64,000 nt of DNA from NCBI GenBank assembly GCA_001910725.1, contig MJGA01000006.1, positions 186,001-250,000 of the forward strand, in the 5' to 3' direction. Both the position numbers and the translations under genes were made by a program. Position 1 is the stretch's first letter, and every line of letters begins with the position of its first letter. Below the pieces are notes generated by a model. That model saw nothing but the letters and a program-made list of their open reading frames with translations, was not told the origin of the DNA and searched no databases. This DNA comes from Phanerodontia chrysosporium. Its lineage: Eukaryota; Basidiomycota; Agaricomycetes; Polyporales; Phanerochaetaceae. Below, piece after piece: positions 11,454-22,684 of the stretch.

Positions 11454-12217
11454 TCACCGCGTGAACACGGAGACAGGCTCGTCTTCTCCGGCCTGCACGA
11501 GTGCAGTCCAATTTGAGAAGTTCTCGGCCGCAGCAGCGTAAACCGCAGCCCAGTTTCTGCAGGTGCGCGTGGCGCCGACGGGATGCGAGGCAAAGTCGCG
11601 CTTCAGGAAGTCGTACGGCTCTAGAGTCGTGTCCGCGTTGCACAGGAAGAGCTGCTTCAGGTACTGCAGGCAGTGCGCAATGTGCGGCGGGCCCGCGACG
11701 GAGGTGCCAGGGTCCGCCAGTGCGCGCGCGATCATCTCGACGCAGTGCAGCTGGTGAATCATGGCGATGCCGTAGACGTGATGATTGTCTCCGACTCTGA
11801 CGTAGCCTCCGTTCCCCCATGGCGCTCGCGTAGAGAGCCACTCGAGGTTGGATAGCTTGCTCCCAACGTCGTATCGCACGGTTTCCTCCAATATCATCTC
11901 GACTGGGTCAGTAGAGATATCGAGGCAGGGTGAGAGACTATGCTCTGTTAAGATAAATGAGTAGGGGAAGAAACGTAATGGAGTTTTCAAATCGTACCGT
12001 CGCAAGCGGCATAATCATGACTTGCCATTGAGTGCCGAGCCGATAGATAGCCAAACATGCGAACGCCGGTGGCTATAATCGCAAGACAGAGAGAAAGTAC
12101 GAAGAGCGCACCCCGCTTCATGATGTAGCGCGCAACCGAGAGCTGTTGGGAGACGTGGAGGTGTAAGGGAGAAATGCGCTGCGAAATAACCTCGGACATC
12201 ATTTGGCGGTGAGCCAT
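11454..12217 (-). CDS. UstYa-family (DUF3328) protein with two HxxHC motifs
   Basis: UstYa-type proteins catalyse oxidative cyclisation or related changes of secreted peptides in ascomycete ustiloxin, cyclochlorotine and dikaritin pathways; many basidiomycete members are uncharacterised. Two exons (12217-11998 and 11902-11454) give 222 residues. A single membrane helix lies near residues 33-55 (ALFVLSLCLAIIATG), so the domain should face the secretory lumen. The two signature motifs are present: HQLHC and, about 35 residues later, HIAHC, followed by the usual FLCNADTTLEPY and a TRTCRNW region. Both introns and frame are clean. It is divergent from the next UstYa gene (start to start 260 bases), so the two probably share a promoter region. 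The start at 12217 is the first ATG; MMSEV, five residues on, is an alternative. Confidence 0.88.
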
Positions 12218-12477
12218 GAGTTACTCGTATCTTCTGTTTCGATTGGAATCATCTGTGATTATGCTTACCATGCGGGTCAGGGGCGAGGGATCGCAGCGAA
12301 GCAGTTGAGATTCGGACGGGGAAGTATCGAGCGCTGATGACATGTACCAGCCTTGCACCGCTCGTGGAGTTTACGGCAGGGCGAAGTGTCTAACCAGTCC
12401 GGTATTAGCTTTATCACGGGGATTCCTCAAAGGTATCATGTATCCGTCTGTGCGCACCTAGCTCACCTTCAGTATCG

Positions 12478-13104
12478 ATGAGGCCATCCTTTGAGCCATT
12501 CGTCGTCCTCGTCCTCGCATTCTTTGCCATCTGCCCTGTCTGGGCGACATTTAACGTAGCCGCGGGTGGGTCTCTCTCCTGGTTCGTCGAGGATAGCATC
12601 TCATGCAACCATCCTAGGTGATACTGTGAAACATCTGGCGGTCAATGATAACAGACCAGTAAGAATGGTCATGGACACGTCGACTCGGTACCAGCTCAAC
12701 ACGACCGTTGGCGCCGAGGAATGGGCCCAGCTCATGCCTTCCGGAGGACATCTCATTCACCTGGAGGAGGATGGCGAGACGCAAGCATACACTCTTGCAC
12801 TCTTCCACCAGCTACGGTGCCTGGACATCTTGCGCGAAGATTACGTCTCAGGGAAGCCCTCGCCCCTGCGGAAGCACTGTCTCAACTACATCAGACAGAG
12901 CGTCCTGTGCATCGCTGATACTCACCTGGAGTACAGCAAAGCGGGACTGTGCGTTTAAATTAGCTTGACGTGCGGCGTCCGATGCTGATTTCCGGCACTA
13001 GGGCTGTCACTCATTACATCGAGACTGTCTGCAACGATTGGACTGCGGTCTACGCTGCAGCCGAGAGAAATTTCGCGGAATGGCAGGGCAATGATGGGGC
13101 ATAG
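12478..13104 (+). CDS. UstYa-family (DUF3328) protein with altered HxxHC motifs
   Basis: Three exons (12478-12565, 12618-12948, 13002-13104) add up to 522 bases, 173 residues, with no frame break. The N-terminus MRPSFEPF is followed by a hydrophobic segment (VVLVLAFFAICPVWA) that acts as signal anchor or signal peptide. The domain is recognisable from YQLNTTVGAEEW, ALFHQLRCLDILR, HCLNYIRQSVLCIADTHLE and the C-terminal NDWTAVYAAAERNF. The first signature reads HQLRC instead of HQLHC and the second reads LRKHC instead of HxxHC, so one putative metal or catalytic histidine is lost in each. It may have changed activity or a structural role, as for paired UstYa/UstYb proteins. It is divergent from the intact UstYa gene at 11454-12217. 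Confidence 0.8.
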
Positions 13105-13795
13105 GAGACATCTTTCGGTCTCGTCGGGGGTAGCACAGGATTCCGGGGCAGGATATTTTGCAATAAAATCTGTGGACGGAGAGGAAGGGAGCGGCACCGC
13201 AGAACCGTGGGAACCGGATCTGAAAGCGCGGTGATGACATAATCGACCTTCGTGGCGCCGGGAGCCACGTGGCGAGACCGTGGCTCACCACCGCCAGCTC
13301 AGCCTCGGCGTGCATTCGCCAGGATTCAATGTCCTCGTTGCTTCTGATACAAGTATGCTTGTTACATACAGAGGATAGTCCCCCTCGTGACACTCACGTT
13401 CTTCAGGGCCTTTCCTACATTCCAAACCCGCAGCAACTTAGTGCCACTTCTGCGCGGCGAGACCTGGGCTATGAAACATCATGCCACAGGGTCCGAGCGT
13501 CCCCTTCGACGGGGATACGCGGCAGACGTTTTTCCGTGATACCAGCGTACAGGTTACCGGGGCGGTGGTTGTCGCCTATGGCGATGATTACGAGAACGCA
13601 GGACCGCATGGTGATGCCTCGCCTGCTGTGTAGGCCGCCTAGTTCAACGATGAGCACATGTGAGCAATGTCCTGAGCGTAACCTTAGATGAAGCGCTTAC
13701 TGTCCAATACCCAGGTCTTCTGTACCTCCGATCGCCCTTCCTTTTCCCCGTCTGCTGCTCATCGCTGTCCAGCCGTCATCGAGCAGCTCGCAAAC
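13105..13795. other. Intergenic, no supported gene
   Basis: 3' flank of the second UstYa gene and 5' flank of the But2-like gene. Only short frames without family features. Confidence 0.4.
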
Positions 13796-14734
13796 ATGTT
13801 CTCGACAAAGTCATACAAGCCCCTCCCGCAGGAGGACGGCCTCGACGAACAGAAGACCGATCCAAGCTTTGGTGAGCTGCATCCTTGTACAGTGGTGGAC
13901 CGCTGCGGCTCACACCGGTGGCTCATGCAGAATGGCGAAGTCGCGCCAACATTCTGCGCCGTTTCGAGACTTGGGCCGTCCTCATCTCTATCCTCTGCAC
14001 CACCCTCAACCTTGGCCTGTATTTTTCTTCTCCTCAGTCATCCTCGCCAACTAGCCAAGCAACGCGTCTACCGCGTCCCAACCAGTACATCGGTCTCGAT
14101 AGGGTGAACAGGAAGTTCCTAAACGCGACGCCCCCCGCCCGATCAACACCTTCCCTCTTGTCCTCACGCAGGTTTCCAGCGATAGCCGCGGTATGTCTAC
14201 CCTGTCGACCGGCATCGCCAGTTCACTCCGGCGATTGGGACTGTGTCCTCGGACGACAAGCCCTTCGTCGTGAATAGCACAGTAGGCACGCGTTTAGCTG
14301 TCCGTTATCACCCCACTCACGCGTCGATCATGCAGACCCGCTCCATCGCGCAATTCCGCGTGCGAGACTGGGGCATGGAGCTCTGCCAACTCGTCCTCTA
14401 CGTACCTCAGGATGGCAATGTTACCATGAGCGAGCCGACAGCCGAGATCGACGTGTGGCCGCTCGAGGCGGACGACTACGACTTCATTGACGTGCTCACC
14501 CTATCTTGGAAGAACCGCCCGCGCAGGAAGACGGCGCGCCCGATGACGACCCTTTCCCTCAGCAAGGGAGCAAACGTCTCTACGGAGAAGTTTTCGTGTC
14601 GCCGTGATTCCATCCAAAGTTTCGAGTTCGCCTGTCATTCGGGAACCGACCCTTGCTATGTGGATTTCTGGCAGGACGGCGTGTCCACGTCTCTGGGTCA
14701 GTTGGCGGAACATGGTTTCATCGATACCCGCTAA
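13796..14734 (+). CDS. But2 C-terminal-domain-like single-pass membrane protein
   Basis: Resembles the basidiomycete family with a domain like that of the ubiquitin-3-binding protein But2; its role is not known. The N-terminus MFSTKSYKPLPQEDG is cytosolic. A single helix (WAVLISILCTTLNLGLYF) follows, then the conserved RPNQYIGLDRV, an ITFPL-like strand, QFTPAIGTVSSDDK and a beta-rich C-terminal domain with IAQFRVRDWGMELCQL and SIQSFEFACHSG to a CYVDFWQDG end. Introns are seen near 13882-13943 and 14280-14336. Two frame breaks in C-rich spots, near 14138 and 14188, each look like one missing base. It sits between UstYa genes; similar proteins are often secretory-pathway anchored. The start at 13796 fits family N-termini better than the upstream ATG at 13688. 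Confidence 0.72.
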
Positions 14735-15112
14735 TCTAGCCCACACAGGCCTGTATATGGTTCAATATGCTACGATCTAGGCGCATGTTCTACATTCAAC
14801 GGTACTCGGTCTCTGTAGTGCTAGTTCCATTCCTGTACGATTGTACGCTGCGTGTTTCTGGACAATTGTATGAACTCCACTGCCCGTCACCCTAGTACGC
14901 CTGACCGGTTTGAGACGAAGCCCGTCATATCTGAGTTCAGTGCGAGTCTAGGTCTACCAGCGTCCCGTACTACTCGACGAATAAGTATTAGCTCGGGTCA
15001 GGGCCTCAAACAAGGGTCACACGTTGCTGTGATGCAAGCCTTGCACCCGACCCGCATCCTTGCGCATTCCTCTCGTGACGCTTGCTTCTTACCTTCGGAT
15101 ACCCGTGCCCTC
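14735..15112. other. Short intergenic region
   Basis: Holds the promoter of the third UstYa gene. The ATG at 15032 is in frame with that gene and could be its start. Otherwise nothing recognised. Confidence 0.4.
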
Positions 15113-15813
15113 ATGCTTGTATCCTCCGCAAGACCGAACGTCCTCGCCGTGCGGGCATTCCTCGTATTGTCTATCGCAGCGAGCATCATTGCCATAAACT
15201 GGCACAGCTCGCCAGCCCCGACACAGGACATTCTACAAGCAAATGCTACGCAATATGGTGCGTGCATGCCATCCCTAGTGCCACCCATACCTTGATTTGT
15301 CTCACGCGGAACCACGCAGGACCGATGGGAGCGCATCTGCTAGCCCACTTCCCGTCGGAAGACGTCGGCTGCGCAGAGATGACCTTCGAGGAGACAAGCC
15401 GGTACGACATCGACAAGCCCGAGTCGCACGCAGAGTGGACGATGCTCTGGCCGGACTGGTCGCACGCGGGCTTCGTGCACCTCGGGCCCGAGCGGCGGCG
15501 GCTGCAGGTCGCGATGTACCACCAGCTGCACTGCGTGCACGTCCTCATGAACGCACTCGCGGGCACCGGCGCCCCCGAGCCCGCCCCGCACATCGCGCAT
15601 TGCTTCGACTACCTCCGCCGCACGTTCCTGTGCGCTGCCGACACCGCCCTCGAGCCGTACGACTTCCTCGCGCGCGACTATGCCGCGCGCCCCGTCGGCG
15701 TCACGCGCCGCTGTCGTGACTGGGGCGCGGTCATCGGCGCCATCGAGCAAAACTATCACGCCTGGCGCAATCTGAGCGCGAGCACGAGCGGCGGAGCCGT
15801 GCGCCCGAGGTGA
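15113..15813 (+). CDS. UstYa-family (DUF3328) protein, third copy
   Basis: Two exons (15113-15257 and 15320-15813) joined across a 62-base intron give 212 residues. The N-terminus MLVSSARPNVLAV leads into a membrane helix (FLVLSIAASIIAI). The luminal domain has CAEMTFEETSRYDI, an intact HQLHC, an intact HIAHC, the segment FLCAADTALEPYDF and a C-terminal CRDWGAVIGAIEQNY. Both histidine-cysteine motifs are complete, as in the gene at 11454-12217. The upstream in-frame ATG at 15032 would add 27 residues; 15113 is preferred because family members have short cytosolic tails. The GC content of exon 2 is high. It may work with the other UstYa genes on a secreted peptide, which is inference from position. 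Confidence 0.87.
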
Positions 15814-16398
15814 GTGGGCATCGCCCTTGCTGCAATAGCTCGGTTCTGATATCAATATCCCATGTGCAAGCTGATGGACTCCTCGTGAAGCTAGTCATGT
15901 CGCGTAGCGGGAATTTGTATATTTGGATGTGATACCTGTGCTTTTGAGGGCTGAATTGCTGCGTTGGTGGTCTTCGACAAGTAATGAAGGATACTGAGGT
16001 GGTCGCTGCACACGTGGAAGCTATGTGGTCGGCGGTAGGCGCCCGTAGACATGTCTCTCGTTCTTCCATTGCTTTTCACCTCTGATGGGGTGAGGCTTTG
16101 CCTATCTTCCTGGGCGGCGCGCTCGCAGTACGCTAGTGTCCTTACGGCACCCTCAGAGATGAATAACGACCCTCGAGACCACGCATGCGAGGCGTTGGAA
16201 GCATGGAATAGTGCAACCGGGAGATTGACACACAAAAGCCGCCACGAACCCCGATCACTTCGTACGACGCCGTTCTCGTCATCTGCAGTTATGTCCACCT
16301 GGACATCGTCGGCGTCCTGATGAGCGCAGCACGCGGATAAAGCCAGTGCTGTACACGCTCTCAGCCCATCCAGTCTCCCCAGCCTCTGCACAGACATC
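15814..16398. other. Intergenic, no supported gene
   Basis: A long open frame on the minus strand (15891-16439) has no start context, domain or codon pattern of a gene and overlaps the acetyltransferase leader, so it is not called. Confidence 0.4.
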
Positions 16399-17379
16399 AT
16401 GGTTGAGAACGTCACCATCCGCCGCCTCACCAAACCCACAGGTAGGAATGCTCTCCACAGTTGAGCACTCCTATTGATGACGGTTGCTGCTAGATGACGA
16501 ACTCGACCAGATTGCCAGAATCGTCGTCACGACGTTGAAGGACGGCGGTAGGCAGCTGCCTGTTTGTCCTTTTGCCGCGTTTTTGCCTGAGCGTGCGCTC
16601 TAGATTCCATCATGCGCGCCGGCTCGTCAGGAGACGAGCAGCTCATGCTGGGCTTTGCTCGGAGTGTGGCCGCCGGAACAGCGGCAGGTGCCCATCTGTA
16701 TGGAGCCTTCCTGAACGATACCGGGCGCATCGTCGGCACCATTTCATTCTACGGTCCCGGCATCGAAATCTGCGGAGAGTAAGTCTACGCGCTCGGGTCT
16801 TACACTCGCATCTCAATGGCCTCGGCCGTCCAGCGAGACGCAGAGGTCACAGGGATTTGACGACTTCCTCAAGACCCTTCCAAAGAGCGCCCTGGACTGG
16901 TGGGCAAAGGTTTGTGCTCCCGCTCGCGCTGTAACTCGACTTCTGATCCCTGCCCAGTTTCTCCCAGAGTATTCTGCCATCTCAGATGCTGCAATTGGCC
17001 CGGAGTCAAGAAGGATTCGTGGACGATGAACACCTTCGGCGTCCTTCCCGAGTATCGCGGTCGCGGGATCGGACGGGCGCTCCTGGAGGCTGGAGAGGCC
17101 ATGGTCAGTATCAACATCGTATCGCGAGTTCCCCCTTACCCTCTGACCTTCCTTCAGGCCCGAGCGGATCGGAAACCCATGATATTTGAGGCCGAGGAGA
17201 AGCACAACGTAAGTAGTCCTCAGAGATAGTCCGCGCTATAGCATCTGGTACTAATGCTTCTTCTCGAGATCGCGATGTATCAACATTTTGGATACCGCGT
17301 ACAGGGAGAGCAGAACCTGAAGGGCGGTAATGGTGTTGAGGATTTCAGCCTCACAATTCTCAGGAAGGACTTCGATTAG
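16399..17379 (+). CDS. GNAT-family N-acetyltransferase
   Basis: Transfers acetyl from acetyl-CoA to an unknown acceptor. Seven exons can be placed: 16399-16441, 16494-16547, 16604-16778, 16834-16909, 16958-17103, 17158-17208 and 17269-17379, all with GT-AG introns of 49-60 bases. The protein starts MVENVTIRRLTKP and contains GAFLNDTGRIVGTISFY. The acetyl-CoA binding signature follows: TMNTFGVLPEYRGRGIGRAL (Q/RxxGxG/A type), then a C-terminal AMYQHFGYRVQGE strand with the usual tyrosine and ends in RKDFD. Near 17003 the frame shifts as if one G is missing in GGCCCGG, between AAIGP and GVKKDSW. About 215 residues, normal for the family. Confidence 0.85.
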
Positions 17380-18415
17380 CGTCAAGTCGGGGCGCAGCGT
17401 TATTGTGTGTACTTGCATTCTATGATCTATTCTTCGTGGCACGTGTCGGATACGCTGCGATACTTCATATGGACGCTCTTGATGTCTCGGACACATATGC
17501 TACGTGCCGCGCAGTTGCTCCTCTATGATGATATTCTCACTGATGTCATAGAGTAGGAGCGCGCGTCGAATCCAGGATGCTGATTCCTGTGCTATCTGTT
17601 CGCCCTCGTGAAACGCCACGAAGCCCATCTGAGCGGTGTTCCTCTGATTCATATGAGCCGCGGGATCGCTGCGGCATCCACATACAGCTGAAGACCGCCC
17701 GGTTCGTACCTCGCCGCCATCAACATTGCATTTCCGATCGGCCCTGGCCAGCGCTCGATACGACATGGAGGAGGGGGCGACCCTGCACAAATGCGCAAGG
17801 TGAGGCTCCCCTGATTCGTTGGCCCAAAATACATGGGCGATAGAAGCAGTATTCCGAACCGCGACAACCCCAAGCGATTGCGCAGAGGCTACCTGCGCAG
17901 TCTAGCGTGCGGCTAGCGCGGCTCGTCTCGTAGCTACGCATGCGTTGTGCTGGCGGGATTCCCACGTCTGTCCCGCCTAGCAATGCAAAAACGTCTGACT
18001 GCGTGCGCCCTGGCAACGGGACCCTGGTCTAGCCATTCCGAACCACCCGCCATGTACGAATAGCTCATCTGGTACATTCCAGGACGCTGCCGGCGCCGAG
18101 ACCTCCGCCTGCAGAGCACACCAGAAGCTGACACGTTGGTTTAGCCAGCATTCCGGAGGATCTTCTGGATCCACTCTGGGGACGGAGGCAGACGCGGTGT
18201 CAGCGCATGATGCTCGCAGCGGATGTTCCCCACAACAGCGCTGATTTGCATGTGCTCGCAGCGCTCCTGCCGCAGCTCAAGATGCCGGCTTCGCGGAGAT
18301 TTCCAGCTGCGTGCCACCACGAGCATACCTCGTCCGAACCTGTCTGTCCTTTCCTGGCTTTGTCTCACCCTCACCACATCGCCCTTGCGCAGGGTGCCCG
18401 CCGTGAACAGGCGAC
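17380..18415. other. Intergenic, no supported gene
   Basis: About 1 kb between two plus-strand genes. Several minus-strand frames (for example 17500-17790 and 17977-18174) lack starts, splice partners and family features. The promoter of the membrane protein gene is at the right end. Confidence 0.4.
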
Positions 18416-19746
18416 ATGTCCTCGTCCTGGGTCCCCGACGCGACGCCCGAGGAATTGTGGCTCGACAGGATCAACCTCGCTGGTGTCGAGATCGGCAACA
18501 TTGCTTATGGTAGGCTTTGTTTCCTGTTGGTGTGCCTGTCATGCTAATGCCAAGGCTCCCACAGGTGTACACATAACCCTATTCTTCCTCTGCTTCATCG
18601 CGTGGTGGGGCGACCGCCGGCGCGCTCCCAAGAGTGCCTATAGCATGCTGGCTTTCATCTGCTGTGTCTTCGTCCTGGGCTCCATAGGAAACGGCACGCA
18701 GATGAAGCTGCTCCAAATGGCGTACGTCGACTACCGGAACTACCCCGGCGGGCCAGGCGCCTTTGAAACATATGAAGGGTCTGTGAAAGTGAATGTCATA
18801 GGTACCGCGGCCTACACTGTCAATGCTTGGTTTGCCGATGGATTATTGGTGAGTAAAAGCTAGGTCACAGAATCTATAAAGTTCTAATGACGGTGCAGTT
18901 GTATCGGTTCTGGGTAATTTGGTCTATCTCTCGATACCGGTGGGCTGTAATCCCTGCGCTTCTTGGATTTTGTTGTCCATTAGTAAGTATTGGCTCCGTT
19001 ATTTGCAATTCGTTCTAGCCTCATTCCCCGATAGTCTCTTCCTCAATTCTCCTCTCACAAATCGCCAATCCGGGCGGCGCACTGTGGATAAGCTCGAGCG
19101 CGAACATGGCGCTCGCATTCTGGTCCTCGTCTATTTCCGTCACATGTTACTGCACGGTCTGCATCGTCCTAAAGCTGCTACACATGCGATACCAGGTGCG
19201 GAAGGCCTTCGGCGCAAACGAGCCCAACTCGCCCTATTTCTCCGTGGCGGCGATGCTCATCGAGTCCGCGCTGCTCTACGCGGCGTTCGCGCTCTCGTTC
19301 CTCATCACATACGCCCAGGGGAACAGCGCGAGCCTCATGCTGCTGTCTATCCTGGGGCAGGTCCAGGTGCGCCGGATCCACACGTCCGCAACGATAGCGC
19401 ACTGACAGGAACCACGCGTCAGTCCATTGCACCGCTGCTCATCGTGCTGCGCGTCGCCCAAGGGCGCGGCTGGACGGTTGCAAAGGTGCGCGAGACGGAG
19501 CGGCTCGCAGAGACGACGTACGCACACCAGACGGTGCAGTTCCTGCGCGCGACGCACATAAGCACGGCCTACGGCTCCGAGACGGTCGCGGGCACGCCGG
19601 CGCCGAACACGCCCGACATGGCGTGCGAGATGCGGAGTCTTGCATCGTTGTCGAAACGCGCGTCGAGCGTGCACATACCGTTCGAGGGCCACGACGACGC
19701 TGCGGGCGACAGCACGAAGGACGGGCACTCCGACAGCGCGGTGTGA
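18416..19746 (+). CDS. Agaricomycete multi-pass (about seven-helix) membrane protein
   Basis: Belongs to the expanded fungal family of seven-helix proteins of unknown function with the hallmark NAWFADGLLLYRFWVIW. Exons: 18416-18508, about 18565-18849, 18899-about 18983, about 19034-19367 and about 19428-19746. Hydrophobic helices include ITLFFLCFIAWW, YSMLAFICCVFVLGS, WAVIPALLGFCC, VTCYCTVCIVLKLL, SALLYAAFALSFLITYA and SIAPLLIVLRVAQG. The C-terminal 90 residues are polar and Ser/Ala-rich, likely cytosolic. The third donor site reads TTAG then TAAGTA; one missing G would create a normal GT donor and also restore the reading phase to the following exon (SSSILLSQIANPGG). Localisation is probably plasma membrane or endomembrane; no ligand is known. 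Confidence 0.82.
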
Positions 19747-20078
19747 TGCTGCGGCGGCGTTGCAGATGGCCTGAGAGACCACCCGCCCGCGGTGCGCGGT
19801 GTGCCGGTCCAACTCGTTGTCGCTCGTTTCACTGTACATACTTCCTGTCAATCTTTTGAAACCTAACACATCGTGTTTTGCATCACGGCGGTCAAACCAT
19901 GTCAGTTTGGCTCCCGTACGTGATGACAACTAGACCGATTGCGATGTTACCTCATCTCATGTGGCGTTCGCTACGACGCCAGCACCGCCCACGTTGATAG
20001 ACAACATAGGTATAGCATTCTTCCCAGCGGTATCTATAATACATCTTTGTTCTATTCCATTGACAAAACACGAACCCA
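19747..20078. other. Convergent 3' flanks
   Basis: Between the ends of the membrane protein gene and the glutathione reductase gene; nothing else recognised. Confidence 0.4.
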
Positions 20079-21942
20079 CTATCTGAGCGTAACAAGCTCT
20101 GTCGTGTTAGGTCAGCCTCAATACCCGAACACAAACTACATGGGCACGTACCTTCGCCCGACGTCGGGTGGATCGCGACGGTGTTGTCAAAGTCCTCCTT
20201 GGTGGCGCCCATCTTGACTGCGACAGCAAAGCCTTGCACGATCTCGTCGCTGCCGAGACCAATAATGTGCAAGCCGACGACCTTCTCCTCCGGGCCTGCG
20301 ACGATCAGCTTGTGCACGGACGGCTCCTTTTCGTCCTCGGGCAGCTGGCTGAAGTAGAGCGCGCGGAACGAGGACTTGTCTGCCGTGCATGTCAGCAAGA
20401 TTGTATGAAAAGGAAGGAAAAGGACGTACAAATCTTGATGTTGTCCTTGCCGTACTTCTGGATAGCCTCGGGCTCCGTGAGGCCGACGGTACCAATAGGC
20501 GGGTGCCTACGTTGTGTCAGTAGTAGACACGGGCCGGAACCAGAGATACGCACGAGAAAACGACCGTCGGGATGTTCGTGTAGTCGAGCTTGTCGTTCTT
20601 AAACTTCGGGGGCCGAACAGCCTGTTCGAGAGCCTCCTGCCGGCCTGGATGGCCACCGGCGTGAGCAAAACGCGCCCGGACACGTCGCCGATCGAGAGGA
20701 TACCAGGGACGTTGGACTCCTGGTACTCGTTCGTGACGATCTCGCCCTTCTTGTTCAGTGCGACGCCGAGCTTCTCGAGGCCGAGGCCCTCCGTGTTCGC
20801 GTGGCGGCCAATCGCCCACAGGAGGCAGTCGACCTCGAGCGTCTCGCCCTGGTCAGTGTGCACCGTGAGCGGGCCGCCCTTCGTGCCCTCGACCTTGACG
20901 ACGTTCGACTTCTTGTGGATGTTGATGCCCGTGTGCGTGGCCCACGAGCCAAGCGTCTCGTAGATGGTGGGGTCGAAGGTACGCAGGAAGTGCTCGTGAC
21001 GGATAATGAGGTGCGTCTCGGAACCGAGCGTATTGAAGACACCCGCGAGTTCGACAGCAATGTAGCCTGCACCGACTACAGCAACACGCTTCGGCTGCTC
21101 CTCAAGGTCGAAGAAGCCGTCGGAGTTGATGCCGAGCGACGCGCCAGGAATCTGCTCGTCGGAGGGGATCGTAGGACGGCCGCCAGTCGCGACACAAATG
21201 TACTTCGTCTTCAGAGTAATCTTGTTACCATCTTCGCCCGTAACCTCCACTTCAGAGGCAGACTTGAGGCTCCCGAAACCCTGGAAGTAGTCGACACCCT
21301 CCTTGGTGACATTGTTGTCGTAGATATTGTTCAAGCGGCGAATGTATGCGTCGCGTTGGGGCTTGAACGACTTCCAGTCGAACTGGGGCTCGCCAATACC
21401 GGGGCCTTTGAACTGATATCCCTTTGCGTGTCTGATCTTGTCCGCGATATCTGCTGCGTGCCACATAATCTAGTCGGTGTCAATACCGATCACTTGCAGT
21501 ATAACGCGTGCCATACCTTCTTCGGGACACATCCTTGGGTGGGTGTCAAAGTCAGCGTACAGCCCTGATAACGGTCGAAGCAGCAGACGAGAGCGGTTGT
21601 AGGGGGGAAAGAATCCTAGGACAAGAGACGCGAAAGAAGGCTTTCTATCTGCGCGCCCCCTGTACGGATCACCGGTGCCGGAAAGCGACCTGCCGCAAGG
21701 GCGCCGTTCAGATGGAAAAGACAGACACTCACCAACGTTGACGCAGGTCCCGCCGAGCTTAGGGGTCGCCTCGATGAGGGCGACCTTTGCGCCATACGAG
21801 GCCGCGCGGCGCTGCAGTCCGCGTTCAGCCACACTCAATGCGCGAGCGGCACACGACGCACCGAGCCCGCAACTCCTCCGCTGCCTCCTCCGATAAAGAC
21901 AATGTCGTACTCGTCGTGTCTGGGTTGCGGGAGCGGCGGCAT
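20079..21942 (-). CDS. GLR1: Glutathione-disulfide reductase
   Basis: FAD- and NADPH-dependent enzyme that reduces glutathione disulfide. The start [13 protein letters not shown] leads into the FAD-binding GGGSGG. The redox disulfide CVNVGC follows, with its second cysteine encoded in a 17-base micro-exon (21533-21517) flanked by a 199-base and a 47-base intron. Next come the NADPH-binding [13 protein letters not shown], the [10 protein letters not shown] arginines for [33 protein letters not shown] and the dimer-interface IHPTSGEE catalytic His/Glu. The last exon is only 20 bases (20098-20079) and encodes the end ELVTLR. Near 20610 a run of five C (coding strand) is one base short, breaking LFGP from KFKNDKLDY. 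An in-frame basic stretch upstream of the ATG (VVRAFSSTSITT) lies after a probable leader intron and could belong to a mitochondrial form. Confidence 0.93.
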
Positions 21943-22684
21943 GGTGGTGATGGATGTACTTGAGAAGGCTCGGACGACCTGTGAGGATGTGTAAGCAAGT
22001 GAGGTTGACGCAAGCGTGCACAGAGCATACCTGGGAGAGGCGGAAAGCGGGCGAGGGCGCGGGGCGAGAGAAAGAGAGTATGGCAAGGGGGAAGCGGGCT
22101 GCCAGCTTTTATGTCGTCGTCGTCGGAGACAGAGAGGATGTCTCGCGCAAGACCGCGCACGAAACCCAATTACGAGCGGGCGCCAGTCACGTGCAGTCCC
22201 TGCAATCGCCTCGCATGGCCGGGCGCAGCTTGTGCGTGAGCTCACACAACGCGCAGCAAAGCTTGCGGCATCAGCCTGCGGCGTGATGTGTGCAGATGAA
22301 CAGTCAGCAAATGCATAGAAGGCTACAGACGGCGGGGCTAGGTCGCATCGATGGTGCTGAAAGCATGCAGAGTCCCCTAACTTTTGGCTTTGGTCATGAT
22401 AACGGTGGGAAGCAACGCGCGAATATCTTGGTGGCTGTTCGCACACGGAGGTCGCGATGGACATTCCTCGGTACCATGAAGGTCCAACCGTGTCGTCTTA
22501 TTGTTCTGGTCTCTTGGGCGGCTCCGCAAGCTGGAGAGGTTTAACGGCGTATGTACGACTGGAACCCTCAGACAATCGATCACCAGCCACAGTGTGAAGT
22601 CTGCGACAGGCATTGAAATTCTCTCAGCTCATGGAGATACAACTTTTGCTGCAGGAAGTTACGCCTTAGATTGGATCGCGGATC
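21943..22684. other. Promoter region of glutathione reductase and 3' flank of the epimerase
   Basis: A GT-AG leader intron (about 22030-21979 on the minus strand) is likely. Otherwise no gene is supported. Confidence 0.4.

Noticed and set aside
15891..16439. Minus-strand open frame of 182 codons
   Set aside because: No domain, atypical composition, and it overlaps the acetyltransferase leader and first exon.
20801..21568. Plus-strand open frame of 255 codons
   Set aside because: Antisense to glutathione reductase; its composition is explained by the coding strand.
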